The notes under the pieces were generated by a model. It had not been told where the DNA came from. It saw nothing but the letters and a program-made list of their open reading frames with translations, and did not search any database. A DNA stretch of 64,000 bases from the NCBI GenBank assembly GCA_949130485.1, contig OX422193.1, positions 2,792,371 to 2,856,370 on the forward strand, in the 5' to 3' direction. Below, in pieces: positions 1-13,475 of this stretch. Each line of letters opens with the position of its first letter. The stretch's first letter is position 1. The DNA comes from Agelas oroides (Eukaryota; Porifera; Demospongiae; Agelasida; Agelasidae). Made by a program: the position numbers and the translations under genes.

Positions 1-530
1 TGTACCTCACTCTAACACACTCTACCATGGCTCGACACGACTCTACCTCACTCTTCCACACTCTACCCTGACTCTACCTCACTGTACCTCACTCTACCTT
101 CAGTCTACCTCACTCTACTACACTCTACCCTGGCTAGACCAGACTCTACCTCACTCTACCACACTCTACCCTGCCTCCACCCTACTCTACCTCACTCTAC
201 CACACCCTATTCTGGCTCGACCCGACTCTACCTCACTCTACCACACTCTACCCTGGCTCGACCCGACTCTACCTCACTCTTCCACACTCTACCCTTGCTG
301 CACCCGACTCTACCTCACTCTACCACACTCTACCTCACTCTACCACAATCTACCCTTACTCTACCTCAATCTACCGCACTCCACCCTGGCTCAACCAGAC
401 TCTCTATCACACTACCACACTCTACCCTGCCTCCACCAGATTCTACCTCACTCTACCACACTCTACCCTGGCTCGACCCGACTCTACCTCACTCTACCAC
501 ACTCTACCCTAGCTCGACCCGACTCTACCT
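1..530 (+). repeat. Left-edge module, related to 22.4-22.8 kb and 26.5-26.9 kb
   Basis: Marked by the variants CAGTCTACCTC (position 101), CACCCTATTCTGG (near 204) and CTTGCTGCACC (near 293). The first part matches around 22435-22810 at a constant offset of 22409. The later part, from the CTGCCTCCAC variant at 171 to about 530, matches 26501-26860 at offset 26330, including the distinctive CTCCACCAGATTC monomer at 431. It is a mosaic join of modules found separately elsewhere. The left end is cut by the window edge. Confidence 0.8.
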
Positions 531-3500
531 CACTCTACCACACTCTACCATGGTTCGACCCGACTCTCCCTCAGTCTACCACACTCTACCCTGGCTCGAC
601 CCAACTCTACCTCACTCTACCATGCTCTACTCCGAACTCTACCTCACTCTACCACACTCTACCCTTACTCTGTCTCAATCTACCACACTCTACCCTTGCT
701 CAACCCGACTCTCTATCACTCTACCACACTCTGCCCTGACTCGACCCGACTCTACCTCAATCTACCACACTCTACCGTGGCTCAACCTGACTCTCTATTA
801 CTCTACCACACTCTGCCCTGACTCGACCCGACTCTACCTCAATCTAACACACTCTACCCTGGGTCGACCGGACTCTACCTCACTCTACCACACTCTACCC
901 TAGCTCGACCCGACACTACCTCACTCTACCACACTCTAACATGGTTGGACCCAACTCTCCCTCACTCTACCACACTGTACACTGGCTCGACCCGACTCTA
1001 CCTCACTCTACCACGCTCTAACCCGACTCTACCTCACTCTACCACACCCTACCCTTACTATACTTCAATCTACCACAATCTACCCTGGCTCAACCCGACT
1101 CTACTTCACTCTACCACCATCTAACCTGGCTCGCCCCGACTCTCTTCCACACTCTACCCGACTCTACCTCACTCTAACACACTCTACCCCGACTCTACCT
1201 CACTCTACCACACTCTACCCTGGCTCGACCCGACTCTACCTCAGCATACCACACTATACCCTGGCTCGACCCGAATCTACTTCACTCTACCACTCTCTAC
1301 CCTGGCTCGACCCGACTCTACCTCATTCTATCACACACTACCCTGACTCTACATCAATCTACCCCACTCTACCCTGGCTCATCCCGACTCTACCTCACTC
1401 TACCACACTCTACCCTGGCTCGACCCGACTCTACCTCACTCTACCACACTCTTCCCCGACTCTACCTCACTCTACCACACTCTAATCTGGCTCGACCCGA
1501 CTCTACCTCACTCTACCACACTCTACCCTGGATCGAGACGACTCTACCTCACTCCACCACACTCTACCGTGGGTCAAACCGACTCTACCTCACTCTACCA
1601 TACTCTACCCTGACTCTACCTCACTCTCCCACTCTCTATCCTGGCTCGACACGACTCTACCTCACTCTACCACACTCTGCCCTGGCTTGATCCGACTCTA
1701 CCTCACTCTACCACACTCTACCACACTCTACACCGACTCTACCTCACTCTACCACACTCTACCCTGGCTCGACCAGACACACCCTCACTCTACCACACTC
1801 TACCATGGCTCGATACGACTTTACCTCACTCTACCACACTCTACCCCGACTCTATATCACTCTACCTCACTCTACCTTGACTCTACCTCACTCTACCACA
1901 CTCTACCATGGTTCAACCCGACTCTCCCTCACTCTACCACACTCTACCCTGGCTCGACCCAACTCTACCTCACTCTACCATGCTCTACTCCGAACTCTAC
2001 CTCACTCTACCACACTCTACCCTTACTCTGTCTCAATCTACCACACTCTACCCTTGCTCAACCCGACTCTCTATCACTCTACCACACTCTGCCCTGACTC
2101 GACCCGACTCTACCTCAATCTACCACACTCTACCGTGGCTCAACCTGACTCTCTATTACTCTACCACTCTCTGCCCTGACTCGACCCGACTCTACCTCAA
2201 TCTAACACACTCTACCCTAGGTCGACCGGACTCTACCTCACTCTACCACACTCTACCCTAGCTCGACCCGACACTACCTCACTCTACCACACTCTAACAT
2301 GGTTGGACCCAACTCTCCCTCACTCTACCACACTGTACACTGGCTCGACCCGACTCTACCTCACTCTACCACGCTCTAACCCGACTCTACCTCACTCTAC
2401 CACACCCTACCCTTACTATACTTCAATCTACCACAATCTACCCTGGCTCAACCCGACTCTACTTCACTCTACCACCATCTAACCTGGCTCGCCCCGACTC
2501 TCTTCCACACTCTACCCGACTCTACCTCACTCTAACACACTCTACCCCGACTCTACCTCACTCTACCACACTCTACCCTGGCTCGACCCGACTCTACCTC
2601 AGCATACCACACTATACCCTGGCTCGACCCGAATCTACTTCACTCTACCACTCTCTACCCTGGCTCGACCCGACTCTACCACATTCTATCACACACTACC
2701 CCGACTCTACATCAATCTACCCCACTCTACCCTGGCTCATCCCGACTCTACCTCACTCTACCACACTCTACCCTGGCTCGACCCGACTCTACCTCACTCT
2801 ACCACACTCTTCCCCGACTCTACCTCACTCTACCACACTCTAATCTGGCTCGACCCGACTCTACCTCACTCTACCACACTCTACCCTGGATCGAGACGAC
2901 TCTACCTCACTCCACCACACTCTACCGTGGGTCAAACCGGCTCTACCTCACTCTACCATACTCTACCCTGACTCTACCTCACTCTCCCACTCTCTATCCT
3001 GGCTCGACACGACTCTACCTCACTCTACCACACTCTGCCCTGGCTTGATCCGACTCTACCTCACTCTACCACACTCTACCACACTCTACACCGACTCTAC
3101 CTCACTCTACCACACTCTACCCTGGCTCGACCAGACACACCCTCACTCTACCACACTCTACCATGGCTCGATACGACTTTACCTCACTCTACCACACTCT
3201 ACCCCGACTCTATATCACTCTACCTCACTCTACCTTGACTCTACCTCACTCTACCACACTCTACCATGGTTCAACCCGACTCTCCCTCACTCTACCACAC
3301 TCTACCCTGGCTCGACCCAACTCTACCTCACTCTACCATGCTCTACTCCGAACTCTACCTCACTCTACCACACTCTACCCTTACTCTGTCTCAATCTACC
3401 ACACTCTACCCTTGCTCAACCCGACTCTCTATCACTCTACCACACTCTGCCCTGACTCGACCCGACTCTACCTCAATCTACCACACTCTACCCTGGCTCA

Positions 3501-4480
3501 ACCTGACTCTCTATCACTCTACCACACTCTGCCCTGACTCGACCCTACTCTACCTCAATCTACCACACTCTACCCTGGGTCGACCGGACTCTACCTCACT
3601 CTACCACACTCTACCCTAGCTCGACCCGACACTACCTCACTCTACCACACTCTACCATGGTTGGACCCAACTCTCCCTCACTCTACCACACTGTACACTG
3701 GCTCGACCCGACTCTACCTCACTCTACCACGCTCTAACCCGACTCTACCTCACTCTACCACACCCTACCCTTACTATACTTCAATCTACCACAATCTACC
3801 CTGGCTCAACCCGACTCTACTTCACTCTACCACCATCTAACCTGGCTCACCCCGACTCTCTTCCACACTCTACCCGACTCTACCTCACTCTAACACACTC
3901 TACCCCGACTCTACCTCACTCTACCACACTCTACCCTGGCTCGACCCGACTCTACCTCAGTATACCACACTATACCCTGGCTCGACCCGAATCTACTTCA
4001 CTCTACCACTCTCTACCCTGGCTCGACCCGACTCTACCTCATTCTATCACACACTACCCCGACTCTACATCAATCTACCCCACTCTACCCTGGCTCATCC
4101 CGACTCTACCTCACTCTACCACACTCTACCCTGGCTCGACCCGACTCTACCTCACTCTACCACACTCTTCCCCGACTCTACCTCACTCTACCACACTCTA
4201 ATCTGGCTCGACCCGACTCTACCTCACTCTACCACACTCTACCCTGGATCGAGACGACTCTACCTCACTCCACCACACTCTACCGTGGGTCAAACCGACT
4301 CTACCTCACTCTACCATACTCTACCCTGACTCTACCTCACTCTCCCACTCTCTATCCTGGCTCGACACGACTCTACCTCACTCTACCACACTCTGCCCTG
4401 GCTTGATCCGACTCTACCTCACTCTACCACACTCTACCACACTCTACACCGACTCTACCTCACTCTACCACACTCTACCC
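525..4480 (+). repeat. 1358-bp higher-order repeat, about 2.9 tandem copies
   Basis: Diagnostic variants recur exactly 1358 bp apart. The CATGGTT monomer followed by CTCTCCCTCA lies near 549, 1907 and 3265; the CTTGATCCG variant lies near 1686, 3044 and 4402. Translating 1687-2097 and 3045-3455 gives identical 136-residue strings, so these copies are very similar and probably young. Small differences between copies include CAGCATACC versus CAGTATACC. The third copy loses register at about 4480, where the next monomers switch to the CTAGCTCGAGACG type. Confidence 0.9.
1193..1233 (+). repeat. Reference copy of the 41-bp monomer
   Basis: A clean consensus monomer made of CTCTACCTCA, CTCTACCACA, CTCTACCCTG and GCTCGACCCGA. 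It has two CpGs (in TCGA and CCCGA) and three TA steps spaced 10, 10 and then 21 bp to the next monomer. Common variants change CCTGG to CCATGG, CCTAG or CCGTGG, and change the GCTCGACCCGA part to GCTCAACCCGA, GCTCGACACGA, GCTCGAGACGA or GCTCGACCAGA. These variants are the diagnostic marks that let higher-order copies be recognised. Confidence 0.95.
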
Positions 4481-5500
4481 TAGCTCGAGACGACTCTACC
4501 TCACTCCACCACACTCTACCGTGGCTCGAACAGACTCTACCTCACGCTACCATACTCTACCCTGACTCTACCTCACTCTCCCACTCTCTATCCTGGCTCG
4601 ACACGACTCTACCTCACTCTACCACACTCTACCCTGCCTCGATCCGACTCTACCTCACTCTACCACACTCTACCCCACTCTACACCGACTATACCTCACT
4701 CTACCACTCTCTTCCCCGACTCTACCTCACTCTACCACACTCTACCCCGACTCTATATCAATCTACCTCACTCAACCTTGACTCTACCTCACTCTACCAC
4801 ACTCTACCCTGGCTCGACACGACTCTACCTCACTCTACCACACTCTACCTTGGCCCCACCCGGCTCTACCTCACTCTACGACACTCTATTCTGGCTCGAC
4901 GAGACCCTACCACACTCTACCACACTCTCCCCTAGCTCGACCCGACTCCACCTCACTCTACCACGCTCTACCCCGACTCTACCTCACTCTACCACACTCT
5001 ACCCTTACTCTACCTCAATCTACCACACTCTACCCTTGCTCAACCCGAATCTCTATCACTCTACCACACTCTACCATGGCTCGACACGACTTTATCTGAC
5101 TCTACCACACTCTACCCCGACTCTATATCACTCTACCTCACTCTACCTTCACTCTACCTCACTCTACCACACTCTAATCTGGCTCGACCCGACTCTACCT
5201 CACTCTACCGCACTCTACCCTAGCACGAAACGACTCTACCTCACTCCACCACACTCTACCGTGGCTCGAACAGACTCTACCTCACTCTACAATACTCTAC
5301 CCTGACTCTACCTCACTCTCCCACTCTCTATCCTGGCTTGACACGACTCTACCACACTCTACCACACTCTACACCGACTATACCTCACTCTACTACTCTC
5401 TTCCCCGACTCTACCTCACTCTACCACATTCTACCCTGGCTTGACCAGACACACCCTCACTCTACCACACTCTACCATGGCTCGACACGACTCTACCTCA
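4481..5500 (+). repeat. Junction region containing a relative of the 915-bp unit
   Basis: Between the third and fourth copies of the 1358-bp unit. About 4740-5440 matches 6416-7116 at a constant offset of 1676, including the CTTGGCCCCACCCGGC, CTACGACACTCTATTCTGG and GACGAGACCC variants. It is therefore a displaced copy of the unit that is tandemly repeated at 6268-8125. No coding or regulatory signal is seen. Confidence 0.8.
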
Positions 5501-6330
5501 CTCTACCACACTCTACCCTAGCTCGACCCGACACTACCTCACTCTACCACACTCTACCATGGTTCGACCCAACTCTCCCTCACTCTACCATACTGTACAC
5601 TGGCTCGACCCGACTCTACCTCACTCTACCACGCTCTAACCCGACTCTACCTCACTCTACCACACCCTACCCTTACTATACTTCAATCTACCACAATCTA
5701 CCCTGGCTCAACCCGACTCTACTTCGCTCTACCACCATCTAACCTGGCTCGACCCGACTCTCTTCCACACTCTACCCGACTCTACCTCACTCTAACACAC
5801 TCTACCCCGACTCTACCTCACTCTACCACACTCTACCCTGGCTCGACCCGACTCTACCTCAGTATACCACACTATACCCTGGCTCGACCCAAATCTACTT
5901 CACTCTACCACTCTCTACCCTGGCTCGACCCGACTCTACCTCATTCTATCACACACTACCCCGACTCTACATCAATCTACCCCACTCTACCCTGGCTCAT
6001 CCCGACTCTACCTCACTCTACCACACTCTACCCTGGCTCGACCCGACTCTACCTCACTCTACCACACTCTTCCCCGACTCTACCTCACTCTACCACACTC
6101 TAATCTGGCTTGACCCGACTCTACCTCACTCTACCACACTCTACCCTGGATCGAGACGACTCTACCTCACTCCACCACACTCTACCGTGGGTCAAACCGA
6201 CTCTACCTCACTCTACCATACTCTACCCTGACTCTACCTCACTCTCCCACTCTCTATCCTGGCTCGACACGACTCTACCTCACTCTACCACACTCTGCCC
6301 TGGCTTGATCCGACTCTACCTCACTCTACC
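5500..6330 (+). repeat. Fourth, partial copy of the 1358-bp unit
   Basis: Matches about 3600-4430 at a constant offset of 1902. Shared marks are the CGACACTACC monomer (5527), the CATGGTT monomer, the CAGTATACC monomer near 5870, and the GGATCGAGACG variant at about 6148 (4246 in the earlier copy). It ends near 6330, where the next monomer becomes the GACCAGACACACCC type rather than the CTCTACACCGA type. Confidence 0.8.
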
Positions 6331-8125
6331 ACACTCTACCCTGGCTCGACCAGACACACCCTCACTCTACCACACTCTACCATGGCTCGACACGACTCTA
6401 CCTCACTCTACCACACTCTTCCCCGACTCTATATCAATCTACCTCACTCAACCATGACTCTACCTCACTCTCCCACACTCTACCCTGGCTCGACACGACT
6501 CTACCTCACTCTACCACACTCTACCTTGGCCCCACCCGGCTCTACCTCACTCTACGACACTCTATTCTGGCTCGACGAGACCCTACCACACTCTACCACA
6601 CTCTCCCCTAGCTCGACCCGACTCCACCTCACTCTACCACGCTCTACCCCGACTCTACCTCACTCTACCAAACTCTACCCCTACTCTACCTCAATCTACC
6701 ACACTCTACCCTTGCTCAACCCGAATCTCTATCACTCTACCACACTCTACCATGGCTCGACACGACTTTATCTCACTCTACCACACTCTACCCCGACTCT
6801 ATATCACTCTACCTCACTCTACCTTGACTCTACCTCACTCTACCACACTCTAATCTGGCTCGACCCGACTCTACCTCACTCTACCGCACTCTACCCTAGC
6901 ACGAGACGACTCTACCTCACTCCACCACACTCTACCGTGGCTCGAACAGACTCTACCTCACTCTACAATACTCTACCCTGACTCTACCTCACTCTCCCAC
7001 TCTCTATCCTGGCTTGACACGACTCTACCACACTCTACCACACTCTACACCGACTATACCTCACTCTACTACTCTCTTCCCCGACTCTACCTCACTCTAC
7101 CACACTCTACCCTGGCTCGACACGACTCTTCCTCACTCTACCACACTCTACCCCGACTCTATATCAATCTACCTCACTCAACCTTGACTCTACCTCACTC
7201 TACCACACTCTGCCCTGGCTTGATCCGACTCTACCTCACTCTACCACACTCTACCCTGGCTCGACCAGACACACCCTCACTCTACCACACTCTACCATGG
7301 CTCGACACGACTCTACCTCACTCTACCACACTCTTCCCCGACTCTATATCAATCTACCTCACTCAACCATGACTCTACCTCATTCTACCACACTCTACCC
7401 TGGCTCGACACGACTCTACCTCACTCTACCACACTCTACCTTGGCACCACCCGGCTCTACCTCACTCTACGACACTCTATTCTGGCTCGACGAGACCCTA
7501 CCACACTCTACCACACTCTCCCCTAGCTCGACCCGACTCCACCTCACTCTACCACGCTCTACCCCGACTCTACCTCACTCTACCAAACTCTACCCCTACT
7601 CTACCTCAATCTACCACACTCTACCCTTGCTCAACCCGAATCTCTATCACTCTACCACACTCTACCATGGCTCGACACGACTTTATCTCACTCTACCACA
7701 CTCTACCCCGACTCTATATCACTCTACCTCACTCTACCTTGACTCTACCTCACTCTACCACACTCTAATCTGGCTCGACCCGACTCTACCTCACTCTACC
7801 GCACTCTACCCTAGCACGAGACGACTCTACCTCACTCCACCACACTCTACCGTGGCTCGAACAGACTCTACCTCACTCTACAATACTCTACCCTGACTCT
7901 ACCTCACTCTCCCACTCTCTATCCTGGCTTGACACGACTCTACCACACTCTACCACACTCTACACCGACTATACCTCACTCTACTACTCTCTTCCCCGAC
8001 TCTACCTCACTCTACCACACTCTACCCTGGCTCGACACGACTCTTCCTCACTCTACCACACTCTACCCCGACTCTATATCAATCTACCTCACTCAACCTT
8101 GACTCTACCTCACTCTACCACACTC
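6268..8125 (+). repeat. 915-bp higher-order repeat, two tandem copies
   Basis: Copy 1 runs about 6268-7182 and copy 2 about 7183-8097, with register kept to about 8125. Translations of 6382-6981 and 7297-7896 (199 residues each) differ at a single residue, which shows near identity. Marks inside each copy are CTTGGCCCCACC (CTTGGCACCACC in copy 2), CTACGACACTC, GACGAGACCC, CTAGCACGAGACG and CTCTACTACTCTCTTCC. At the right edge the GCCCTGGCTTGATCC monomer, which opens each copy, is replaced by a CTCGACACGACTCTACCCTGA join. Confidence 0.9.
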
Positions 8126-8900
8126 TACCCTGGCTCGACACGACTCTACCCTGACTCTACCTCACTCTGCCACACTCTACCCTGGCTCGACACGCCTCTA
8201 CCTCACTCTACCACACTCTACCCTAGCTCGACCCGACTCTACCTTACTCTACCACACTCTACACCGACTCTACCTCACTCTAACACTCTCTTCCTCGACT
8301 CCACCTCACTCTACCACACTCTACCCTGGCTCATCCCGACTCTGCCTCACTCTACCTCACTCTACCCTGGCTCGAACCGACTCTACCTCACTCTACCACA
8401 CTCTACCCCGACTCTACCTAACTCTACCTAACTCTACCACACTCTACCTTGGATAGACCCGAGTCTACCTCACTCCACCATACCCTACCCAGCCTAGACC
8501 AGAATCTACCTGACTCTACCACACTCTACCCTGTCTCGACCCGACTCCACCTCACTCTACCACAATCTACCCCGACTCTACCTCACTCTACCACACTCTA
8601 CCCTGGCTCAACCCGACTCAACCTCACTCTACCACACTCTACCCTGGCTTCAGACGACTCTACCTCACTCTATCACACTATACCGTGGTTCGACCCAACT
8701 CTACCTCATTCTACCACACTCTACCCTGACTCTACCTCACTCTGCCACACTCTACCCTGGCTTGACACGATTCTACCTCACTCCACCGCACTCTACCCTG
8801 GCTCGACACGACTCTACCTCACACTACCGCACTCTACACCGACTCTACCTCACTCTACCACTCTCTTCCACGACTCTTCCTCACTCTACCACAATCTACC
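8098..8900 (+). repeat. Module shared with 29.5-30.3 kb
   Basis: Matches 29524-30316 at offset 21426, changing to 21416 after position 8411. There CTAACTCTAC is present twice in a row here and once in the distant copy, a visible one-decamer slippage event. Shared variants include the CTTGGATAGACCC monomer, CATACCCTACCCAGCC, CCTGTCTCG and GGCTTCAGACG. Homology extends left at the same offset into the 915-bp array, to about 7.4 kb (28.85 kb in the partner). Confidence 0.85.
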
Positions 8901-10720
8901 CTGGCTCGACCCGAATCTACCTCAGTATACCACACTATACCCTGGCTCGACCCGACTCTACCTCACTCTACCACTCTCTACCCTGGCTCGACCCGACTCT
9001 ACCTCATTCTATCACACACTATCCCGACTCTACATCAATCTACCCCACTCTACCCTGGCTCATGCCGACTCTACCTCACTCTACCACACTCTACCCTGGC
9101 TCGACCCAACTCTACCTCACTCTACCACACTTTTTCCCCGACTTTACCTCACTCTACCACACTCTACCCTTACTCTACCTCAATCTACCACAATCTACCC
9201 TGGCTCAACCCGACTCTCTATCACTCTACCACACTCTGCCCTGACTCGACCCGACTCTACCTCAATCTACCACACTCTACCCTGGGTCGACCGGACTCTA
9301 CCTCACTCTACCACACTCTACCCTAGCTCGACCCGACACTACCTCACTCTACCACACTCTACCATGGTTCGACCCAACTCTCCCTCACTCTACCACACTC
9401 TACACTGGCTCGACCCCACTCTACCTCACTCTACCACGCTCTAACCCGACTCTACCTCACTCTACCACACCCTACCCTTACTATACTTCAATCTACCACA
9501 ATCTACCCTGGCTCAACCCGACTCTACTTCACTCTACCACCATCTAGCCTGGCTCGACCCGACTCTCTTCCACACTCTACCCGACTCTACCTCACTCTAA
9601 CACACTCTACCCCGACTCTACCTCACTATACCACACTCTACCCTGGCTCGACCCGACTCTACCTCAGTATACCACACTATACCCTGGCTCGACCCGACTC
9701 TACCTCACTCTACCACTCTCTACCCTGGCTCGACCCGACTCTACCTCATTCTATCACACACTACCCCGACTCTACCCCGACTCTACCTCACTCTACCACA
9801 CTCTACCCTGGCTCGACCCGACTCTACCTCAGTATACCACACTATACCCTGGCTCGACCCGACTCTACCTCACTCTACCACTCTCTACCCTGGCTCGACC
9901 CGACTCTACCTCATTCTATCACACACTACCCCGACTCTACCCTGGCTCGACCAGACACACCCTCACTCTACCACACTCTACCATGGCTCGACACGACTCT
10001 ACCTCACTCTACCACACTCTACCCCGACACTATATCACTCTACCTCACTCTACCTTGACTCTACCTCACTCTAGCACACTCTACCCTAGCTCGAGACGAC
10101 TCTACCTCACTCCACCACACTCTACCGTGGCTCGAACAGACTCTACCTCACTCTACCATACTCTACCCTGACTCTACCTCACTCTCCCACTCTCTATCCT
10201 GGCTTGACACGACTCTACCTCACTCTACCACACTCTACCCTGGCTCGATCCGACTCTACCTCACTCTACCACACTCTACCACACTCTACACCGACTATAC
10301 ATCACTCTACCACTCTCTTCCCCAACTCTACCTCACTCTACCACACTCTACCCTGGCTTGACCAGACACACCCTCACTCTACCACACTCTACCATGGCTC
10401 GACACGACTCTACCTCACTCTACCACACTCTACCCCGACTCTATATCAATCTACCTCACTCAAACTTGACTCTACCTCACTCTACCACACTCTACCCTGG
10501 CTCGACACGACTCTACCTCACTCTACCACACTCTACCTTGGCCCCACCCGACTCTACCTCACTCTACCACTCTCTACCCTTGCTTGACCCGACTCTACCT
10601 CATTGCACCACACACTACCCCGACTCTACATCAATCTACCCCACTCTACCCTGGCTCATCCCGATTCTACCTCACTCTACCACACTCTACCATGGCTCGA
10701 CCCGACTCTACCTCACTCTA
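8565..10720 (+). repeat. 2.15-kb module, first copy (second at 18.97-21.12 kb)
   Basis: Matches 18968-21120 at an offset of about 10398, with single-decamer-scale shifts near 8.9 kb. Shared marks are TTGACACGATTC, the CAGTATACC monomers at 8933, 9665 and 9830, ACACTATATCAC near 10027, and the CTTGACCAGACACACCC monomer near 10355. At about 10720 this copy departs to a CCCCGGCTCGACCC monomer, while the distant copy continues into the 1623-bp unit. Confidence 0.85.
9616..9941 (+). repeat. 165-bp local tandem duplication
   Basis: Two copies, 9616-9780 and 9781-about 9941, each three 41-mers, one 31-mer and an orphan 11-mer (3x41+31+11=165). The CAGTATACC variant lies at 9665 and 9830. The same duplication, with the same spacing, is present at 20063 and 20228, so it is older than the separation of the two 2.15-kb modules. 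Confidence 0.88.
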
Positions 10721-11400
10721 CCACTCTCTACCCCGGCTCGACCCGACTCTACCTCATTCTATCACACACTATCCCGACTCTACCCCGACTCTACCTCACT
10801 CTACCACACTCTACCCTGGCTCGACCCGACTCTACCTCAGTATACCACACTATACCCTGGCTCGACCCGACTCTACCTCACTCTACCACTCTCTACCCTG
10901 GCTCGACCCGACTCTACCTCATTCTATCACACACTACCCCGACTCTACCCTGGCTCGACCAGACACGCCCTCACTCTACCACACTCTACCATGGCTCGAC
11001 ACGACTCTACCTCACTCTACCACACTCTACCCCGACATTATATCACTCTACCTCACTCTACCTTGACTCTACCTCACTCTACCACACTCTAATCTGGCTC
11101 GACCCGACTCTACCTCACTCTGCCACACTCTACTCTAGCTCGAGACGACTCTACCTCACTCCACCACACTCTACCGTGGCTCGAACAGACTCTACCTCAC
11201 TCTACCATACTCTACCCTGACTCTACCTCACTCTCCTACTCTCTATCCTGGCTCGACACGACTCTACCTCACTCTACCACACTCTACCCTGGCTCGATCC
11301 GACTCTACCTCACTCTACCACACTCTACCACACTCTACACCGACTATACCTCACTCTACCACTCTCTTCCGCGACTCTACCTCACTCTACCGCACTCTAC
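10352..11400 (+). repeat. Truncated first copy of the 1623-bp unit (1049 bp)
   Basis: Begins with the CCTGGCTTGACCAGACACACC monomer that opens each unit, carries the CTTGGCCCCACCCGAC and CTTGCTTGACCC marks (near 10540 and 10582), then leaves the unit at about 10720. It inserts further CAGTATACC-type monomers (10838) before rejoining the unit's tail, at CTCGAGACGAC near 11140. It appears to be a recombinant between the 2.15-kb module and the 1623-bp unit. Confidence 0.75.
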
Positions 11401-13023
11401 CCTGGCTTGACCAGACACACCCTCACTCTACCACACTCTACCATGGCTCGACACGACTCTACCTCACTCTACCACACTCTACCCCGACTCTATATCAATC
11501 TACCTCACTCAACCTTGACTCTACCTCACTCTACCACACTCTACCCTGGCTCGACACGACTCTACCTCACTCTACCACACTCTACCTTGGCCCCACCCGA
11601 CTCTACCTCACTCTACCACTCTCTACCCTTGCTTGACCCGACTCTACCTCATTGCACCACACACTACCCCGACTCTACATCAATCTACCCCACTCTACCC
11701 TGGCTCATCCCGATTCTACCTCACTCTACCACACTCTACCATGGCTCGACCCGACTCTACCTCACTCTACCACACTCTTCCCCGACTCTACCTCACTCTA
11801 CCACACTCTAATCTGGCTCGACCCGACTCTACCTCACTCTACCACACTCTACCCGGGCTCGAGACGACTCTACCTCACTCCACCACACTCTACCGTGGCT
11901 CGAACAGACTCTACCTCACTCTACCACACTCTACCCTGACTCTACCTCACTCTGCCACATTCTACCCTGGCTCGACACGAATCTACCTCACTCTACCACA
12001 CTCTACCCTAGCTCGACCCGACTCTACCTCACTCTACCACACTCTACACCGACTCTACCTCACTCTAACACTCTCTTCCCCGACTCTACCTCACTCTACC
12101 ACACTCTACCCTGGCTCATCCCGACTCTGCCTCACTCTACCTCACTCTACCCTGGCTCGAACCGACTCTACCTCACTCTACCACACTCTACCCCGACTCT
12201 ACCTCACTCTACCACACTCTACCTTGGATAGACCCGACTCTACCTCACTCCACCATACCCTACCCAGCCTAGACCAGAATCTACCTGACTCTACCACACT
12301 CTACCCTGTCTCGACCCGACTCCACCTCACTCTACCACAATCTACCCCGACTCTACCTCACTCTACCACACTCTACCCTGGATCAACCCGACTCTACCTC
12401 ACTCTACCACACTCTACCCTGGCTTCAGACGACTCTACCTCACTCTACCACACTCTACCGTGGTTCGACCCGACTCTACCTCACTCTACCACACTCTACC
12501 CTGACTCTACCTCACTCTGCCACACTCTACCCTGGCTCGACACGATTCTACCTCACTCTACCACACTCTACCCTGGCTCGACCCGACTCTACCTCACTCT
12601 ACCACACTCTACCCTGGCTCGACACGATTCTACCTCACTCTACCACACTCTACCCCGACTCTATATCACTCTACCTCACTCTACCTTGACTCTACCTCAC
12701 TCTACCACACTCTAATCTGGCTCGACCCGACTCTACCTCACTCTACCACACTCTACCCTAGCTCGAGACGACTCTACCTCACTCCACCACACTCTACCGT
12801 GGCTCGAACAGACTCTACCTCACTCTACCATACTCTACCCTGACTCTACCTCACTCTCCCACTCTCTATCCTGGCTCGACACGACTCTACCTCACTCTAC
12901 CACACTCTACCCTGGCTCGATCCGACTCTACCTCACTCTACCACACTCTACCACACTCTACACCGACTATACCTCACTCTACCACTCTCTTCCCCGACTC
13001 TACCTCACTCTACCGCACTCTAC
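11401..13023 (+). repeat. 1623-bp higher-order unit, copy 1
   Basis: Starts at the CCTGGCTTGACC monomer (11401) and ends just before the next such monomer (13024). Ordered marks are CTTGGCCCCACCC, CTTGCTTGACCC (11631), CATTGCACCACAC, CCCGGGCTCGAG (11852), CTTGGATAGACCC (12230) and GGCTTCAGACG (12420). The marks recur in the same order at 13476, 16249, 17871 and, from 20750 on, in partial copies. It is the most amplified unit in the left half of the window. Confidence 0.88.
12166..12196 (+). repeat. Reference copy of the 31-bp monomer
   Basis: A clean short monomer: CTCTACCTCA, CTCTACCACA, CTCTACCCCGA. It equals the 41-mer with ten bases removed between CTCTACCC and CCGA, so it probably arose by deletion or slippage of one decamer. 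A sister short form ending in CCCTGA instead of CCCCGA is also frequent and brings a TGA triplet. 31- and 41-mers are interspersed in fixed orders that define the larger repeats. Confidence 0.93.
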
Positions 13024-13475
13024 CCTGGCTTGACCAGAAACACCCTCATTCTACCACACTCTACCATGGCTCGACACGACTCTACCTCACTCTACCACAC
13101 TCTACCCCGACTCTATATCAATCTACCTCACTCAACCTTGACTCTACCTCACTCTACCACACTCTAATCTGGCTCGACCCGACTCTACCTCACTCTACCA
13201 CACTCTACCCTAGCTTGAGACGACTCTACCTCACTCCACCACACTCTACCGTGGCTCGAACAGACTCTACCTCACTCTACCATACTCTACCCTGACTCTA
13301 CCTCACTCTCCTACTCTCTATCCTGGCTCGACACGACTCTACCTCACTCTACCACACTCTACCCTGGCTCGATCCGACTCTACCTCACTCTACCACACTC
13401 TACCACACTCTACACCGACTATACCTCACTCTACCACTCTCTTCCCCGACTCTACCTCACTCTACCGCACTCTAC
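13024..13475 (+). repeat. 452-bp tandem duplication between unit copies
   Basis: Repeats about 12600-13023 at offset 452; for example ACTCTAATCT lies at 12709 and 13161, and CCTGGCTTGACC at 13024 and 13476. The opening monomer here reads CCAGAAACACCCTCATTC instead of CCAGACACACCCTCACTC. The same 452-bp insertion with the same variants is present at 15797-16248, so this and its neighbours were amplified together. Confidence 0.87.

Noticed and set aside
9665-9690. TATA-like promoter element in CAGTATACC / CACTATACC monomers
   Set aside because: It is a variant of the ordinary CTCTACC decamer, recurs about 20 times with the cassette, and has no associated gene or initiator.
11852-11863. CCCGGGCTCGAG, resembling SmaI/XhoI cloning-linker sequence
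   Set aside because: It is a one-base variant of the normal CCCTGGCTCGAG monomer and recurs at 13927, 16700, 21201, 23440 and 25390 within HOR copies, so it is satellite and not vector sequence.
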